Source of the DNA: Qipengyuania sp. ABI-127-1
GTDB taxonomy: Bacteria > Pseudomonadota > Alphaproteobacteria > Sphingomonadales > Sphingomonadaceae
Assembly: GCA_022953095.1 (NCBI GenBank)
Contig: JALJCR010000002.1
Span: forward strand, 62,001-126,000
Reading direction: 5' to 3'
Length of the DNA stretch: 64,000 nucleotides
Part shown: piece by piece, positions 28,629 through 37,814 of the stretch
Layout: each line of letters begins with the position of its first letter
Numbering within the stretch: the stretch's first letter is position 1
Made by a program: the position numbers and the translations under genes
The notes under the pieces: model-generated
What the model saw: only the letters and a program-made list of their open reading frames with translations
Databases searched by the model: none
What the model was told of the DNA's origin: nothing

Positions 28629-29761
28629 GGGACGCGGTCGCCCGGCGGCAGGGCCAACCGGTCCTTTTCCTCGCACTCCTGCTCGCCGGATGGTGTCTGC
28701 TCAGAATAGTGACCTGGGAAAATCCCTGGCCCCTGAACAGCGTCTTGTCCGAGCCTTTCCAACTGACCAACGCCAATCTCGTGGACAAACGTCAGGATAT
28801 TACGCGCAGCGCCCAGTTGCCCGGGACGCCCTTCGAAAGCAGGCAGGAAGTTGGCGATCGGGGAGATCGGGGGCGCATGGTCCCTTCGCCTTCGGCTTTC
28901 GATCCGGTGGTCAAGCCAGAGGTCGGCGAGCCGTCTCCACTTGCTACTTTCGACGAACATTTCGACAAGCATCGGCGCGCGGTCGGCCATAATCTCCTCT
29001 TCGCCGCGAGCATGGCAAATCTGCCAATGCCGCGCAGCGTGTCCGAAATGCTTGATCGGCGGCGCGAAGCACTTCCGGCGCGGCGTGAGCGCGTCGGCAT
29101 CCCGGCTTCCGGCTGGCGGGCGGATAGTTGGCTCATGCTTCGCCCGGCAGGCAGCCGCTCGATCGAATCCGGAGCACTGCCTCCTGCCTACGGAAACAGC
29201 CAGGCCGGTGCAGTCCTGACCTTTCGCCTGGCACCTGCAAACAGGTATCGTCCCGCCGCCTTCGTGCGCGCGAGCACAGCGCTCGTGACCGCCGGAGAAA
29301 GCGAAATGGCGATCGGTCTTCGCGCACGTCCGATCAGCAGCATTCCTGTCGACCTGTATCTTGAAACCCGCGTCACCGATCGGTCCGGGTCGACGGAAAT
29401 TCGGCCCGCCGTCTTTCTCGCCGGTGGTTTCGACGAAGTTGCCTTGCCAGGCGGGCTGGATGCGCGCGGTTATATTCAGGCGGGCTACGTACACGGTCGT
29501 TTCGCTACCGGCTTCATCGATGGGAAAGCTGTCGCCACGCGAGAAGTCGCGCGGTTCGATCTGGGGCGGTTAAGCGTGGGCGCGGGGGCCTGGGGCGGTG
29601 CGCAGAAGGATTCGAGTCGCCTCGATATAGGACCGTCGCTATCTCTCGATCTACGACTGGGCCAGGCGGATACCAGACTGGAGGCGGATTATCGTTGGCG
29701 CGTCGCAGGCCATGCAGAGCCAGGCAATGGCGGCGTCCTCACGCTTTCGACGGGCTTCTGA
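28625..29761 (+). CDS. NfrA-like outer-membrane export partner (short)
   Basis: A 378-residue protein starting at GTG 28625 inside the stop of the glycosyltransferase gene (GTGA overlap). It has an N-terminal hydrophobic segment (PVLFLALLLAGWCLLRIV), a polar region of about 130 residues, and a C-terminal half of alternating amphipathic strands (ARGYIQAGYVHGRFATGFID, then RLEADYRWRVAG) ending in Phe (LTLSTGF). The layout recalls the C-terminal beta-barrel of NfrA, the outer-membrane partner of NfrB, but the long TPR part of NfrA is missing. It probably exports or anchors the product of the glycosyltransferase. The NfrA assignment rests on neighbourhood and strand pattern and is weaker than for NfrB. 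Confidence 0.6.
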   Translation: MRDAVARRQGQPVLFLALLLAGWCLLRIVTWENPWPLNSVLSEPFQLTNANLVDKRQDITRSAQLPGTPFESRQEVGDRGDRGRMVPSPSAFDPVVKPEVGEPSPLATFDEHFDKHRRAVGHNLLFAASMANLPMPRSVSEMLDRRREALPARRERVGIPASGWRADSWLMLRPAGSRSIESGALPPAYGNSQAGAVLTFRLAPANRYRPAAFVRASTALVTAGESEMAIGLRARPISSIPVDLYLETRVTDRSGSTEIRPAVFLAGGFDEVALPGGLDARGYIQAGYVHGRFATGFIDGKAVATREVARFDLGRLSVGAGAWGGAQKDSSRLDIGPSLSLDLRLGQADTRLEADYRWRVAGHAEPGNGGVLTLSTGF

Positions 29762-29807
29762 CACGGTTCAGCTTTTATCCGTGACGCCCCTGCGATAGGG
29801 CGCAGCT

Positions 29808-30713
29808 ATGGACGTCTACCTCCCCATCGCGAACCTGTCGGTGAACGGGCTGTGGATCGTCGCGCTCGGCGCGCTCACGGGGGTTTTGTCGGGCCTTTTC
29901 GGGGTCGGCGGTGGGTTCCTGACCACGCCGCTGCTGATCTTCTATGGAATTCCGCCGACGGTGGCCGCCGCTTCGGCATCGACGCAGGTCACGGGCGCCA
30001 GTGTCACCGGTGTCCTGGCCCATGGCAATCGCGGCGGAGTCGATTACCGCATGGGCATGGTGATGGTCGCGGGCGGGGTCATCGGGTCGGGGTTCGGGGC
30101 GCTGCTGTTCCGTTTTTTCCGGGCGATCGGACAAATCGACGTGGTCATCAGCGCGCTATATGTGATTCTGCTGGGCACCATCGGCATGCTGATGGCGCGC
30201 GAGGCGGTCCAGACGTTGCGCGGCACCGGCAGCAAGCAGGCGGCGCGGCGCCGACACCACCCGCTGGTCGCCAGCCTGCCGATGCGCTGGCGTTTCTATC
30301 GCTCGGGTCTCTATATTTCGCCGCTCGCGCCGCTCATCGTAGGGGTCGCGGTCGGCATCCTGACCATGCTGATGGGTGTGGGTGGCGGGTTCATCCTCGT
30401 ACCCGCGATGCTGTATATTCTCGGCATGAGCGCGAATGTCGTCGTGGGGACCTCGCTCTACAACATCCTGTTCGTGACGATGGCGACCACGATCATGCAC
30501 TCGCTGACCACCAAGGCGGTCGACATCGTATTGGTATTCCTGCTGTTGATCGGTTCGGTAACGGGGGCGCAGCTCGGATCGCAAATCGCCGTCAAAGCCA
30601 AGCCGGAATACCTCCGCCTGATCCTTGCCACCATCGTCCTGCTTGTCGCCTTCCGGATGTTTCTGGGCCTGTTTTATCAGCCCGACGAAATCTATACGGT
30701 ATACCCGCTGTGA
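29808..30713 (+). CDS. TauE/SafE family membrane transporter
   Basis: A 301-residue polytopic inner-membrane protein with two homologous halves, each holding the family motif: GLFGVGGGFLTTPLLI (about 30-45) and MLMGVGGGFILVPAML (about 190-205). TauE/SafE proteins export sulfite, sulfonates or organic anions, and some import sulfur compounds. The His/Arg-rich loop GSKQAARRRHHPL between the halves is cytoplasmic. Its stop overlaps the start of the next gene (GTGA), a conserved pairing that suggests the partner assists this transporter. Confidence 0.88.
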   Translation: MDVYLPIANLSVNGLWIVALGALTGVLSGLFGVGGGFLTTPLLIFYGIPPTVAAASASTQVTGASVTGVLAHGNRGGVDYRMGMVMVAGGVIGSGFGALLFRFFRAIGQIDVVISALYVILLGTIGMLMAREAVQTLRGTGSKQAARRRHHPLVASLPMRWRFYRSGLYISPLAPLIVGVAVGILTMLMGVGGGFILVPAMLYILGMSANVVVGTSLYNILFVTMATTIMHSLTTKAVDIVLVFLLLIGSVTGAQLGSQIAVKAKPEYLRLILATIVLLVAFRMFLGLFYQPDEIYTVYPL

Positions 30714-31462
30714 GAGCGCTGCTGCTCGTCCTGTTCGCGTTTGCGCTGATGGGGCAGCGCGATCCGATCCTGGTTCCCGAGGTGAGCCAGCACGATGTCG
30801 AGGTGCGCCAGGGATTTACCGGAACCGAATTGCTGCTCTTCGGCGCGGTGCTCGATCCCCGGGGGCGGGCCGCAGGGAGCGACTACGATATCGTTGTCGT
30901 ACTCAAAGGCCCGTCGCGGCCGGTCCGCCTGCGTGAAAAAGAACGCTTCATCGGCGTATGGATCAATGCGGCCAGTAGCGATTTCCGGTCCGTACCGTCC
31001 TTCTTCGCGGTTGCGTCTTCGCGCCCGATTCCGCAGATTGTCGACGAGAAGACCGCCGCGATCTACGAGTTCGGTACCGACTATATCCAGCTTTCGCCAA
31101 GCGGCGCGATCGACCCCGAGGAAAGGGCGCGTTTCAAGGACGGGCTGGTCGACCTCAAGACCCGCGAGCAGCTCTATAATCAGGACTTCGGCGGCGTGCA
31201 GATCAGCGAACAGGTTCTCTACCAGGCCAGGATCACCCTGCCATCGAACGTGACGACCGGTACCTACACCGCAGAAACTTTCGCAGTGCGCGGCGGGCGC
31301 GTTATCGCATCGGCGATGACCGAGGTCGAGGTGCAGAAGGTCGGATTCGAACGCAAGGTCGAGGAATATTCGCAAGACCTTGCCCTGGTTTACGGTCTTC
31401 TCGCCGTGTTTCTCTCCGTTGGGATGGGCTGGCTCGCGGGGCGCCTTTTCGCGCTGATCTGA
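30710..31462 (+). CDS. TIGR02186-like single-pass envelope protein
   Basis: A 250-residue protein starting at GTG 30710, overlapping the transporter stop. It has a signal-like N-terminus (MRALLLVLFAFALMGQ when initiated), a beta-rich periplasmic region (VSQHDVEVRQGFTGTELLLF, VVVLKGPSRPVRLREKE) and a C-terminal membrane helix (ALVYGLLAVFLSVGMGWLAG). Alphaproteobacteria often place this uncharacterised family directly after TauE/SafE genes. It may act as an extracytoplasmic partner of the exporter. A larger open frame in the same phase beginning at 29852 lies inside the transporter gene and is not real. Confidence 0.78.
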   Translation: MRALLLVLFAFALMGQRDPILVPEVSQHDVEVRQGFTGTELLLFGAVLDPRGRAAGSDYDIVVVLKGPSRPVRLREKERFIGVWINAASSDFRSVPSFFAVASSRPIPQIVDEKTAAIYEFGTDYIQLSPSGAIDPEERARFKDGLVDLKTREQLYNQDFGGVQISEQVLYQARITLPSNVTTGTYTAETFAVRGGRVIASAMTEVEVQKVGFERKVEEYSQDLALVYGLLAVFLSVGMGWLAGRLFALI

Positions 31463-31560
31463 CCCCGGCGATACCGCGCTATTGACGACATTTTAAGCAG
31501 TTTCGGGCAGGCGGTTCCGGTGCGCTCGGCATGCACGCTACGTGGGACATAATCAGACCG

Positions 31561-33552
31561 ATGAACGACATGGGCAATCCGAACGACCGCACCTTCGACC
31601 CGCCGGGAGAAGAGGGCGCGGAATCATCGCAGTTCCGCAGGATATCCCTACGCGACCGGGTTCGGCGCAGCGCGGAGACGGCCCCCCACACGCCCTCCGC
31701 ATCGCCGTCCGGCTACGTCCATCAGCCTGTCGCCGGAAAATCGTCGACCGAGGTCCGGCCCGAGCCGCCGACAAGTGCGAAACCGATCCCCGATAGACCG
31801 GCCACGGCCCCGCCCGAACAGCGGCGCTCCGCGAGGGTCGACGAAGCCGGACCGCAGGCAGCAGACTCGACCGCAGGCACACCCATGGAGACCACGCCCG
31901 CCGCACCGGACGAACCCGGCGACATGGTCGAGGATTTGGGCGAGGACATGGGCGAGAATGCGACACAGGCTATCGGGGTGGTGCTCGAAATCGCCGGTTC
32001 CGGATCGCAGGTTGCGATCGACCGCCGCCGGCTCGACGAATGCGCCGACGATGCCGACCCGTCGATCGCGATGGCCGGCCAGGTCGGCTCGCAGATCAAA
32101 ATCCGTGTCGGCAATAGCTGGCTGCTCGCCAGTATCCGCAATCAGCGACAGGACCGCAGCGCGGGTTCGATCCTCGCCAATATCGACTTTCTCGGCGAGG
32201 GGCTGGAAGAAAAGCTCACCGGCAAGCTGCACGGCTTTCGCCGCGGCGTGACGCGCTATCCGATACCGGGTGCCCCGGTCTATCCCGCCACGACGCAGGA
32301 TTTGCGGCAGGTCTATGCCAGCGACGGTCGCAGCTCGGTCGGCATAGGAAAAGTCTATCCCACCAGAGACATCCGCGCCGGGCTCTATGTCGATGCCATG
32401 CTGGGCAAGCACTTCGCGCTGCTGGGGTCGACGGGTACGGGTAAGTCGACCGGCGCAGCCCTGATTCTGCACCGGATTTGCGAGGTCGCGCCGGAAGGCC
32501 ATATCGTCATGATCGACCCGCATGGCGAGTATTCGGCCGCCTTCCGGAATATTGGCGTTATCCTGGATGTCTCCAACCTGCAGATGCCCTACTGGATCAT
32601 GAATTTCGAGGAGCACTGCGAGGTTCTGCTGACCAGCAATGGTAGCGAGCGGCAGATCGATGCCGATATTCTGGCGAAGTGTCTGCTCAAGGCGCGCCAG
32701 AAAAGTCGACTGGCGGAAAACATGGGCAAGATCACGGTGGATTCGCCCATTCCCTATCTGCTGTCCGACCTGTCGAACGAAATTCAGGACGCGATGGGCA
32801 AGCTCGACAAGTCGACCAATTCGGCCCCCTACATGCGGATCAAGAACAAGCTCGACGAGTTGAAGGCCGATCCGCGATACCAGTTCATGTTTTCCGGAAT
32901 GCTGGTGGCCGACACCATGGCCGACTTCATCTCGAAGATTTTCCGCATGCCGTCGAACGGCAAGCCGATCTCGATCATCGACGTGTCGGGCGTGCCGTCG
33001 GACATTACCGCCACCGTGGTCGCCGTGCTCAGCCGGTTGGTCTTCGATTTCGCCATATGGGGCCGCGAGGAACGCACCAATCCGATCCTGCTGGTATGCG
33101 AGGAAGCGCACCGCTACGTCCCGAACGAGAAGCATGCCGATGGCAATTCGGTCGGCACGATACTCAGCCGCATCGCCAAGGAGGGCCGTAAATACGGCAT
33201 CGGCCTCGGCCTCGTCACGCAGCGCCCCTCCGACCTGGCCGAAGGCGTGCTGTCGCAATGCGGCACGATCATCTCGATGCGCCTCAACAACGACCGCGAC
33301 CAGGAATTCGTCCGCGCGGCGATGCCCGAAGGCGCGCGCGGCTTCCTCGACGCGATTCCGGCGCTGCGCAATCGCGAATGCATCATCTGCGGCGAGGGCG
33401 TGGCGATCCCCGTCCGCGCCAGTTTCGACAATCTCGAGGAAGCCAAGCGTCCGGCATCGGAAGATCCGAGCTTTATCGAGCTGTGGAACGAGACCGGCGG
33501 CGAAGAGGAGATCGTCGAGCGGACTGTGCGGCGGTGGCGGAGCCAGGGGTAG
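31561..33552 (+). CDS. HerA-like ATPase/helicase with disordered N-terminus
   Basis: A FtsK/HerA-superfamily ATPase of 663 residues from the ATG at 31561 (an ATG at 31531 would add ten). The first 130 residues are Pro/Ala/Glu-rich and probably disordered. A HerA-type beta-barrel domain follows near 140-230, then the motor: Walker A GSTGTGKST (about 290), the DPHGEYSAAF motif, Walker B ILLVCEEAHRYVP (about 508-520) and sensor GLVTQRPSDLAEGVLSQC. HerA proteins translocate DNA, often with NurA nuclease in end resection or with Sir2-like effectors in defence. No such partner is adjacent here. A repeat-rich gap follows. Confidence 0.85.
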   Translation: MNDMGNPNDRTFDPPGEEGAESSQFRRISLRDRVRRSAETAPHTPSASPSGYVHQPVAGKSSTEVRPEPPTSAKPIPDRPATAPPEQRRSARVDEAGPQAADSTAGTPMETTPAAPDEPGDMVEDLGEDMGENATQAIGVVLEIAGSGSQVAIDRRRLDECADDADPSIAMAGQVGSQIKIRVGNSWLLASIRNQRQDRSAGSILANIDFLGEGLEEKLTGKLHGFRRGVTRYPIPGAPVYPATTQDLRQVYASDGRSSVGIGKVYPTRDIRAGLYVDAMLGKHFALLGSTGTGKSTGAALILHRICEVAPEGHIVMIDPHGEYSAAFRNIGVILDVSNLQMPYWIMNFEEHCEVLLTSNGSERQIDADILAKCLLKARQKSRLAENMGKITVDSPIPYLLSDLSNEIQDAMGKLDKSTNSAPYMRIKNKLDELKADPRYQFMFSGMLVADTMADFISKIFRMPSNGKPISIIDVSGVPSDITATVVAVLSRLVFDFAIWGREERTNPILLVCEEAHRYVPNEKHADGNSVGTILSRIAKEGRKYGIGLGLVTQRPSDLAEGVLSQCGTIISMRLNNDRDQEFVRAAMPEGARGFLDAIPALRNRECIICGEGVAIPVRASFDNLEEAKRPASEDPSFIELWNETGGEEEIVERTVRRWRSQG

Positions 33553-33803
33553 AGGTTGGCTTGTGTTACGCACCGACCTTCGTCGGTGCATCCTCGGAGC
33601 TGTTCCTCCGCTGCGCTACGGGCTCCTGCGGGCGCGCGGTCGCGCTTGCCGGCCCTCTGCCGGGCCGGATCTGGCACGCGCCTGGAAGGTGGCGATGATT
33701 TCCGAGCCGCAGGCGAGGCAAGGGCGATCGCCCGCCAGCAGCGGGTGCAGCTTGCTGCACATCTAGCGAGGACGCAGCCACGGAGGTGGCTGCGAAAAGC
33801 AAA
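33553..33803. repeat. Hairpin-rich intergenic region
   Basis: This 251-base gap between convergent genes has no credible ORF. It holds several palindromes: GCACCGAC-CTTC-GTCGGTGC at about 33570-33589, CCGGCCC-TCTGCC-GGGCCGG near 33649-33668, and smaller ones such as GCAGCTTGCTGC near 33750. The density suggests REP-like or terminator function. No long U-tract is seen. Confidence 0.6.
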
Positions 33804-34535
33804 TTACGTCCCCCGCGTGTCTCCGAACAGGTGGATATGCAGCCGGTCGCTCATCCTGAAGCCATGCTCGACGCATAGCGGGGCGAGCCATTTCTCGCGC
33901 CCGCGCAGCGTCTCGCTATCGGTGCCTTCGGGCATCAGGAAAACGTGGTCCGGGCGGAAGCGATAGCGCTCGTGCAGCGCCAGCACCTCGTCGAGGTCGG
34001 AGGGTTTGGCGATGACGAATTTGAACCAGGCGCGCGGATCGGTGGCATAGGCGTCGAGCCGTTCGGGGATCAGGGCGAGTTCGGCGGGATTGCCGCTATG
34101 CGCCAGCTTGGGGCTGACATTGAACTGGTCGATGCGGATGTCGAGCCGGGGCGGCGCCTTGGTGGTGCCGTTGGTCTCGATCTCCACGCCGATGTCGGGC
34201 AGCAGCTCGAGCAGCTTGGCGAGCGCGGGCGCCTGCAATAGCGGCTCGCCGCCGGTAATCACCAGGCGGTTCTGGCCAAGGGCCATGATGCGTGCGGCAA
34301 CCTCTTCCTCGTCGAGCGTGACCTGATTGGCCTTGCGATCATAGGTCTGGCCATCGCGGTGCGGGCGATTGTCGCCCTCGAACCGCCAGGTGTAGGCGGT
34401 GTCGCACCATATGCAGGCAAGGTTGCAGCGCGACAGGCGCATGAAGGCGACCGGCATGCCCATGCTCGGCCCTTCACCCTGAACCGAGGAGAAGATTTCC
34501 GGCCCGCCGTCATCGTCGGTCGCGAGAGTCAGCAT
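33804..34535 (-). CDS. queE: 7-carboxy-7-deazaguanine synthase QueE
   Basis: A 243-residue radical-SAM enzyme that converts carboxytetrahydropterin to 7-carboxy-7-deazaguanine in queuosine biosynthesis. The cluster ligands are Cys37, Cys41 and Cys44 in RCNLACIWC, a CX3CX2C pattern as in standard QueE. The N-terminal signature FSSVQGEGP is present, and LVITGGEPLLQ is the SAM-binding GGE motif. The ATG at 34535 is chosen. It has no strong ribosome-binding site, and a TTG at 34574 would extend the protein through the GGTGACA repeats. No other queuosine gene lies in the window. Confidence 0.92.
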   Translation of the reverse strand: MLTLATDDDGGPEIFSSVQGEGPSMGMPVAFMRLSRCNLACIWCDTAYTWRFEGDNRPHRDGQTYDRKANQVTLDEEEVAARIMALGQNRLVITGGEPLLQAPALAKLLELLPDIGVEIETNGTTKAPPRLDIRIDQFNVSPKLAHSGNPAELALIPERLDAYATDPRAWFKFVIAKPSDLDEVLALHERYRFRPDHVFLMPEGTDSETLRGREKWLAPLCVEHGFRMSDRLHIHLFGDTRGT

Positions 34536-34881
34536 GGCGTGTAGGTGACACAAGGTGACACCGGTGTCACCCAAGTCCTACGGCTTAGTGCTCTGAAAAA
34601 TATACGTTTCCTCCGCGCAGGGTGACACATTCCCGGTTTTTGGGGGAGGGGGGTTGTTCCCGATGGGGCGCAGCGCTTCACCATTTCAGCATGTCCCTGC
34701 CACAGTTCGGCCGGAGTAGGAAACTCCGCAATCGGCCGATTGCCGTCATCGCCAGCAGATCGAACCGGCGCTTCTCCTTCGGCCCGAAGCCCTGCTGCCC
34801 TCCTCGCTGGGGAGGGGATATGGGCGGTGGCCGAAAGGGCCAGGCACGCGCCCATTCCGGAGGAGACAGCGAGTGCGGCGG
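34536..34881. other. 346-base gene-free region between queE and valS
   Basis: Both flanking genes read leftwards, so this segment holds the queE leader and promoter and the valS 3' end. I see four GGTGACA elements (34544-34627), a possible -10 (TATACGT, reading on either strand near 34600), a hairpin GGAGT-AGGA-AACTCC-like around 34714-34728, and a CCCTCC..GGAGGG palindrome near 34798-34818. A minus-strand frame of about 108 codons spans it but has non-coding composition. Confidence 0.6.
34544..34627. promoter_or_regulatory. GGTGACA repeats with an 18-bp perfect palindrome
   Basis: GGTGACACCGGTGTCACC is a perfect 18-bp palindrome at 34554-34571, just upstream of the queE ATG. Further GGTGACA copies start at 34544 and 34621. 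Spaced copies around one palindrome look like cooperative operator sites of a dimeric regulator of queE. The spacing (10 bases between the first two) is close to one helical turn. Confidence 0.45.
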
Positions 34882-37788
34882 CTAACCCAACCGTGCGAGC
34901 GCCGCTTCGAGCCGGGCGACTTCGGCGACGTGATGCGCATGGTCGGCGCGGGCCTTCTCGACCGCTTCGGGCTTGGCGCGTTCGACGAAGTTCGCATTCG
35001 ACAGGCGGCCTTCGAGCGATTTGGCTTCCTTCGCGCTGGCCGCGAGCGCCTTTTCGAGGCGGGCCTTCTCAGCCTCGATATCGATCACCCCTTCGAGCGG
35101 GATGACGAATTCGTCCTCGCCCGCCGCGATCTGCATCGCAGCACCCGAAGGCGCTTCGCCGAATGTCACCGGGGTCAGGCGCGCCAGCCGTTCGATCGCC
35201 CCGGCATTCGCCTCAACCACCGATTTCGCCAGCGGGCTGGGCGATGCGCAAAAGGCTTGCAGCTTCGCGCCCGGCGCGATGCCGAGCTCGTTTTTTGCGG
35301 TGCGCGTGGCCGATGTGAGCGCGATCAGCCAATCGATCTCCGCCTTGGCCTCCGCGTCCACTTCGGCCTGCGGGTCGGGCCATTTGGCAGTGATCAGCGG
35401 ATAGTCCGCGCGGTCCCCCTGCTTCGACCATAGCTCTTCGGTGATGAAGGGCATGAAGGGGTGCAGCATGACGAGGATCTGGTCGAGCGCCCAGCCGGCG
35501 ACAGCCTTGGTTTCCTCATCGAAATTGCCTTTGACCAGTTCGATATACCAGTCGCAGAAGCGGTCCCATACGAAGTGGTAGATCGTGTTGGCGGCGGCAT
35601 CGAAGCGCAGGTCCGCCAGTGCGGCGTCGAGCGCCTGCTTGGTCTCGACCACTTCGCCGATGATCCAGCGATTGACCGCGTGGCTGGCCTTGGGCGCCGC
35701 GATCGTCGTGCTCGCCCCGATCCCGTTCGCCTGGCAGAAACGCGTCGCATTCCAGAGCTTGGTCGCAAAGTTGCGATAGCCCTCGATGCGCTTGTCATCC
35801 ATCTTGATGTCGCGGCCCTGGCTTTCCATCGCCGCCATGAAGAAGCGCAGCGCATCGGCACCGTAGCGGTCGATGAGGCCCAGCGGGTCGACGACATTGC
35901 CCTTGGACTTGGACATCTTCTGCCCGTCCGCCGCGCGCACCAGGCCATGAAGATAGAGCTTGGGCCAAGGGTTCTGGCCTGTGTTGTACTGCCCCATCAT
36001 CATCATGCGGGCATCCCAGAAGAACAGGATGTCGAAGCCGCTGATCAGCAGGTCGTTGGGATAGTGCTTGGCGAGCAGATCAGTCTGCTCGGGCCAGCCG
36101 AGCGTTGCCGATGGCCAGAGCGCAGACGAGAACCACGTGTCGAGTACGTCATTGTCACGATGTATTCGAACAGGCACAACATCGCCTTCAGCTGTAAGGG
36201 TCAGCTCAGAATACTCATTCTCATCAGCTTCATCTGCAAGATACGGACGGTAGCCCTCACCGTAGTATTCGTTCGCCTGTTCGAGCGCTTGCTCTTCGGT
36301 TTCAGCGACAAAAATTGGGCGTTTACTGCCGCTCTGAAGCATCGGCGTGAAGTGACCATATAGGTCGTCGCCTTCTTTTCGCTGACCATACCACGCCGGA
36401 ATCCGGTGCCCCCACCAGAGCTGGCGGCTGACGCACCAGGGCTGGATGTTTTCCATCCAATTGAAGAAGGTCTTTTCCCAGCTCTTCGGGACGATCTCCA
36501 CCTCGCCGCTCTTCACCGCCTCGATCGGCTTCACCGCGAGCTTTTCCGCATCGACATACCACTGGTCGGTCAGCCACGGTTCGATCACCACGCCGCCGCG
36601 GTCGCCGAAGGGTGTGGCGATGGTGCGCGGTTCGGCGTCGAGCTCCTGCTCCTCGCCCTTTTTGGTCTTGGCGATATGCGGGATGAGATAGCCGGCTTCC
36701 TTGAGGCGCTGCACCACCAGTTCGCGCGCGCCGTCCACGCCTCCATCTTCTTTGGCACGCTTGAAGCGGTGCAGGCCGATGAATTCCTCCGGCACCAAAC
36801 CGTCGGCGGTCTGGCAGACATTCGCCTCCGCATCGAGCATGTTGAGCATCTCGGCAGGCTGGAAACCCGCGCGTTTGCCGACGTCGAAATCGTTGAAATC
36901 GTGGCCCGGCGTGATCTTCACCGCGCCGCTGCCGAGTTCGGGATCGGCGTGTTCGTCGGCGACGATCGGCACGCGGCGGCCGGTGATCGGCAGCACGACA
37001 TGCTTGCCGACGACGCTCTTGTAGCGCTCGTCGTCCGGATGCACCGCCACCGCCATATCGGCGAGCATGGTCTCGGGCCGCGTGGTTGCAACTTCGATAT
37101 AGTCGCGCCCGTCATCCAGCGTGACGCCGTCTTCTAGCGGATATTTGAAGTGCCAGAAATGGCCCTTCACATCCTGCGTCTCGACTTCGAGGTCCGAAAT
37201 CGCGGTCTTGAGCTTGGGGTCCCAGTTCACCAGCCGCTTGTCGCGGTAGATCAAAGGAGCCGGATTCCCGTCTTCGTCCTTGTTATTATAGAGGTCGACG
37301 AAGGTCTTGAGCACGGCTTTCGAAAAGTGCTCGTCCATGGTGAACTGTTCGCGCGGCCAGTCCATCGAGCAGCCGAGGCGGCGCAATTGGCGCGTGATCG
37401 TGCCGCCCGATTGCTCTTTCCATTCCCAGACATGGTCGAGAAAGGCCTCCCGGCTCATATCGGTGCGTTTCACGCCTTGCGAGTTGAGATTGCGTTCGAC
37501 CACCATCTGCGTCGCAATGCCCGCATGGTCGGTCCCGACCACCCACAGCGCATCCTTGCCGCGCAGCCGCTCGTAACGGATCATCACGTCCTGCAACGTG
37601 TTGTCGAGCGCGTGGCCGATATGCAGGCTGCCGGTCACATTGGGCGGCGGGTTGACGATCGTATAGGGTTCGGTCCGGGGATTTTCAGGAGTGGGGGCGG
37701 GCCGGAACAGGCCGTTCTCTTCCCAATGCTTGTACCAGCGCGCCTCGATGTCGGCGGGGTCGAAAGTCTTCGGTAGCTCGGTGGTCAT
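34882..37788 (-). CDS. valS: Valyl-tRNA synthetase
   Basis: A 968-residue class I aminoacyl-tRNA synthetase charging tRNA-Val. It shows HIGH at 56-59 ([14 protein letters not shown]), KMSKSKG near residue 623, the editing domain ([27 protein letters not shown]) and a C-terminal coiled coil ([18 protein letters not shown]). The window 36121-36360, residues about 475-555, carries a longer and more acidic loop between [12 protein letters not shown] and [15 protein letters not shown] than in typical ValS, and its GC is only about 51% by hand count. The ATG at 37788 is clear. A 32-bp inverted repeat lies upstream. Confidence 0.96.
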   Translation of the reverse strand: MTTELPKTFDPADIEARWYKHWEENGLFRPAPTPENPRTEPYTIVNPPPNVTGSLHIGHALDNTLQDVMIRYERLRGKDALWVVGTDHAGIATQMVVERNLNSQGVKRTDMSREAFLDHVWEWKEQSGGTITRQLRRLGCSMDWPREQFTMDEHFSKAVLKTFVDLYNNKDEDGNPAPLIYRDKRLVNWDPKLKTAISDLEVETQDVKGHFWHFKYPLEDGVTLDDGRDYIEVATTRPETMLADMAVAVHPDDERYKSVVGKHVVLPITGRRVPIVADEHADPELGSGAVKITPGHDFNDFDVGKRAGFQPAEMLNMLDAEANVCQTADGLVPEEFIGLHRFKRAKEDGGVDGARELVVQRLKEAGYLIPHIAKTKKGEEQELDAEPRTIATPFGDRGGVVIEPWLTDQWYVDAEKLAVKPIEAVKSGEVEIVPKSWEKTFFNWMENIQPWCVSRQLWWGHRIPAWYGQRKEGDDLYGHFTPMLQSGSKRPIFVAETEEQALEQANEYYGEGYRPYLADEADENEYSELTLTAEGDVVPVRIHRDNDVLDTWFSSALWPSATLGWPEQTDLLAKHYPNDLLISGFDILFFWDARMMMMGQYNTGQNPWPKLYLHGLVRAADGQKMSKSKGNVVDPLGLIDRYGADALRFFMAAMESQGRDIKMDDKRIEGYRNFATKLWNATRFCQANGIGASTTIAAPKASHAVNRWIIGEVVETKQALDAALADLRFDAAANTIYHFVWDRFCDWYIELVKGNFDEETKAVAGWALDQILVMLHPFMPFITEELWSKQGDRADYPLITAKWPDPQAEVDAEAKAEIDWLIALTSATRTAKNELGIAPGAKLQAFCASPSPLAKSVVEANAGAIERLARLTPVTFGEAPSGAAMQIAAGEDEFVIPLEGVIDIEAEKARLEKALAASAKEAKSLEGRLSNANFVERAKPEAVEKARADHAHHVAEVARLEAALARLG

Positions 37789-37814
37789 TTTCGTGTTCGC
37801 TCACGCTCACTGGC

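Noticed and set aside
29852..31462. One 536-codon frame spanning TauE/SafE and the following gene
   Set aside because: Its first 286 codons are an Arg-rich out-of-phase reading of the transporter. Only the part from GTG 30710 is coding.
34529..34855. A 108-codon minus-strand frame between queE and valS
   Set aside because: It includes the GGTGACA palindrome and has low-complexity, Pro/Arg-rich composition without a ribosome-binding site.
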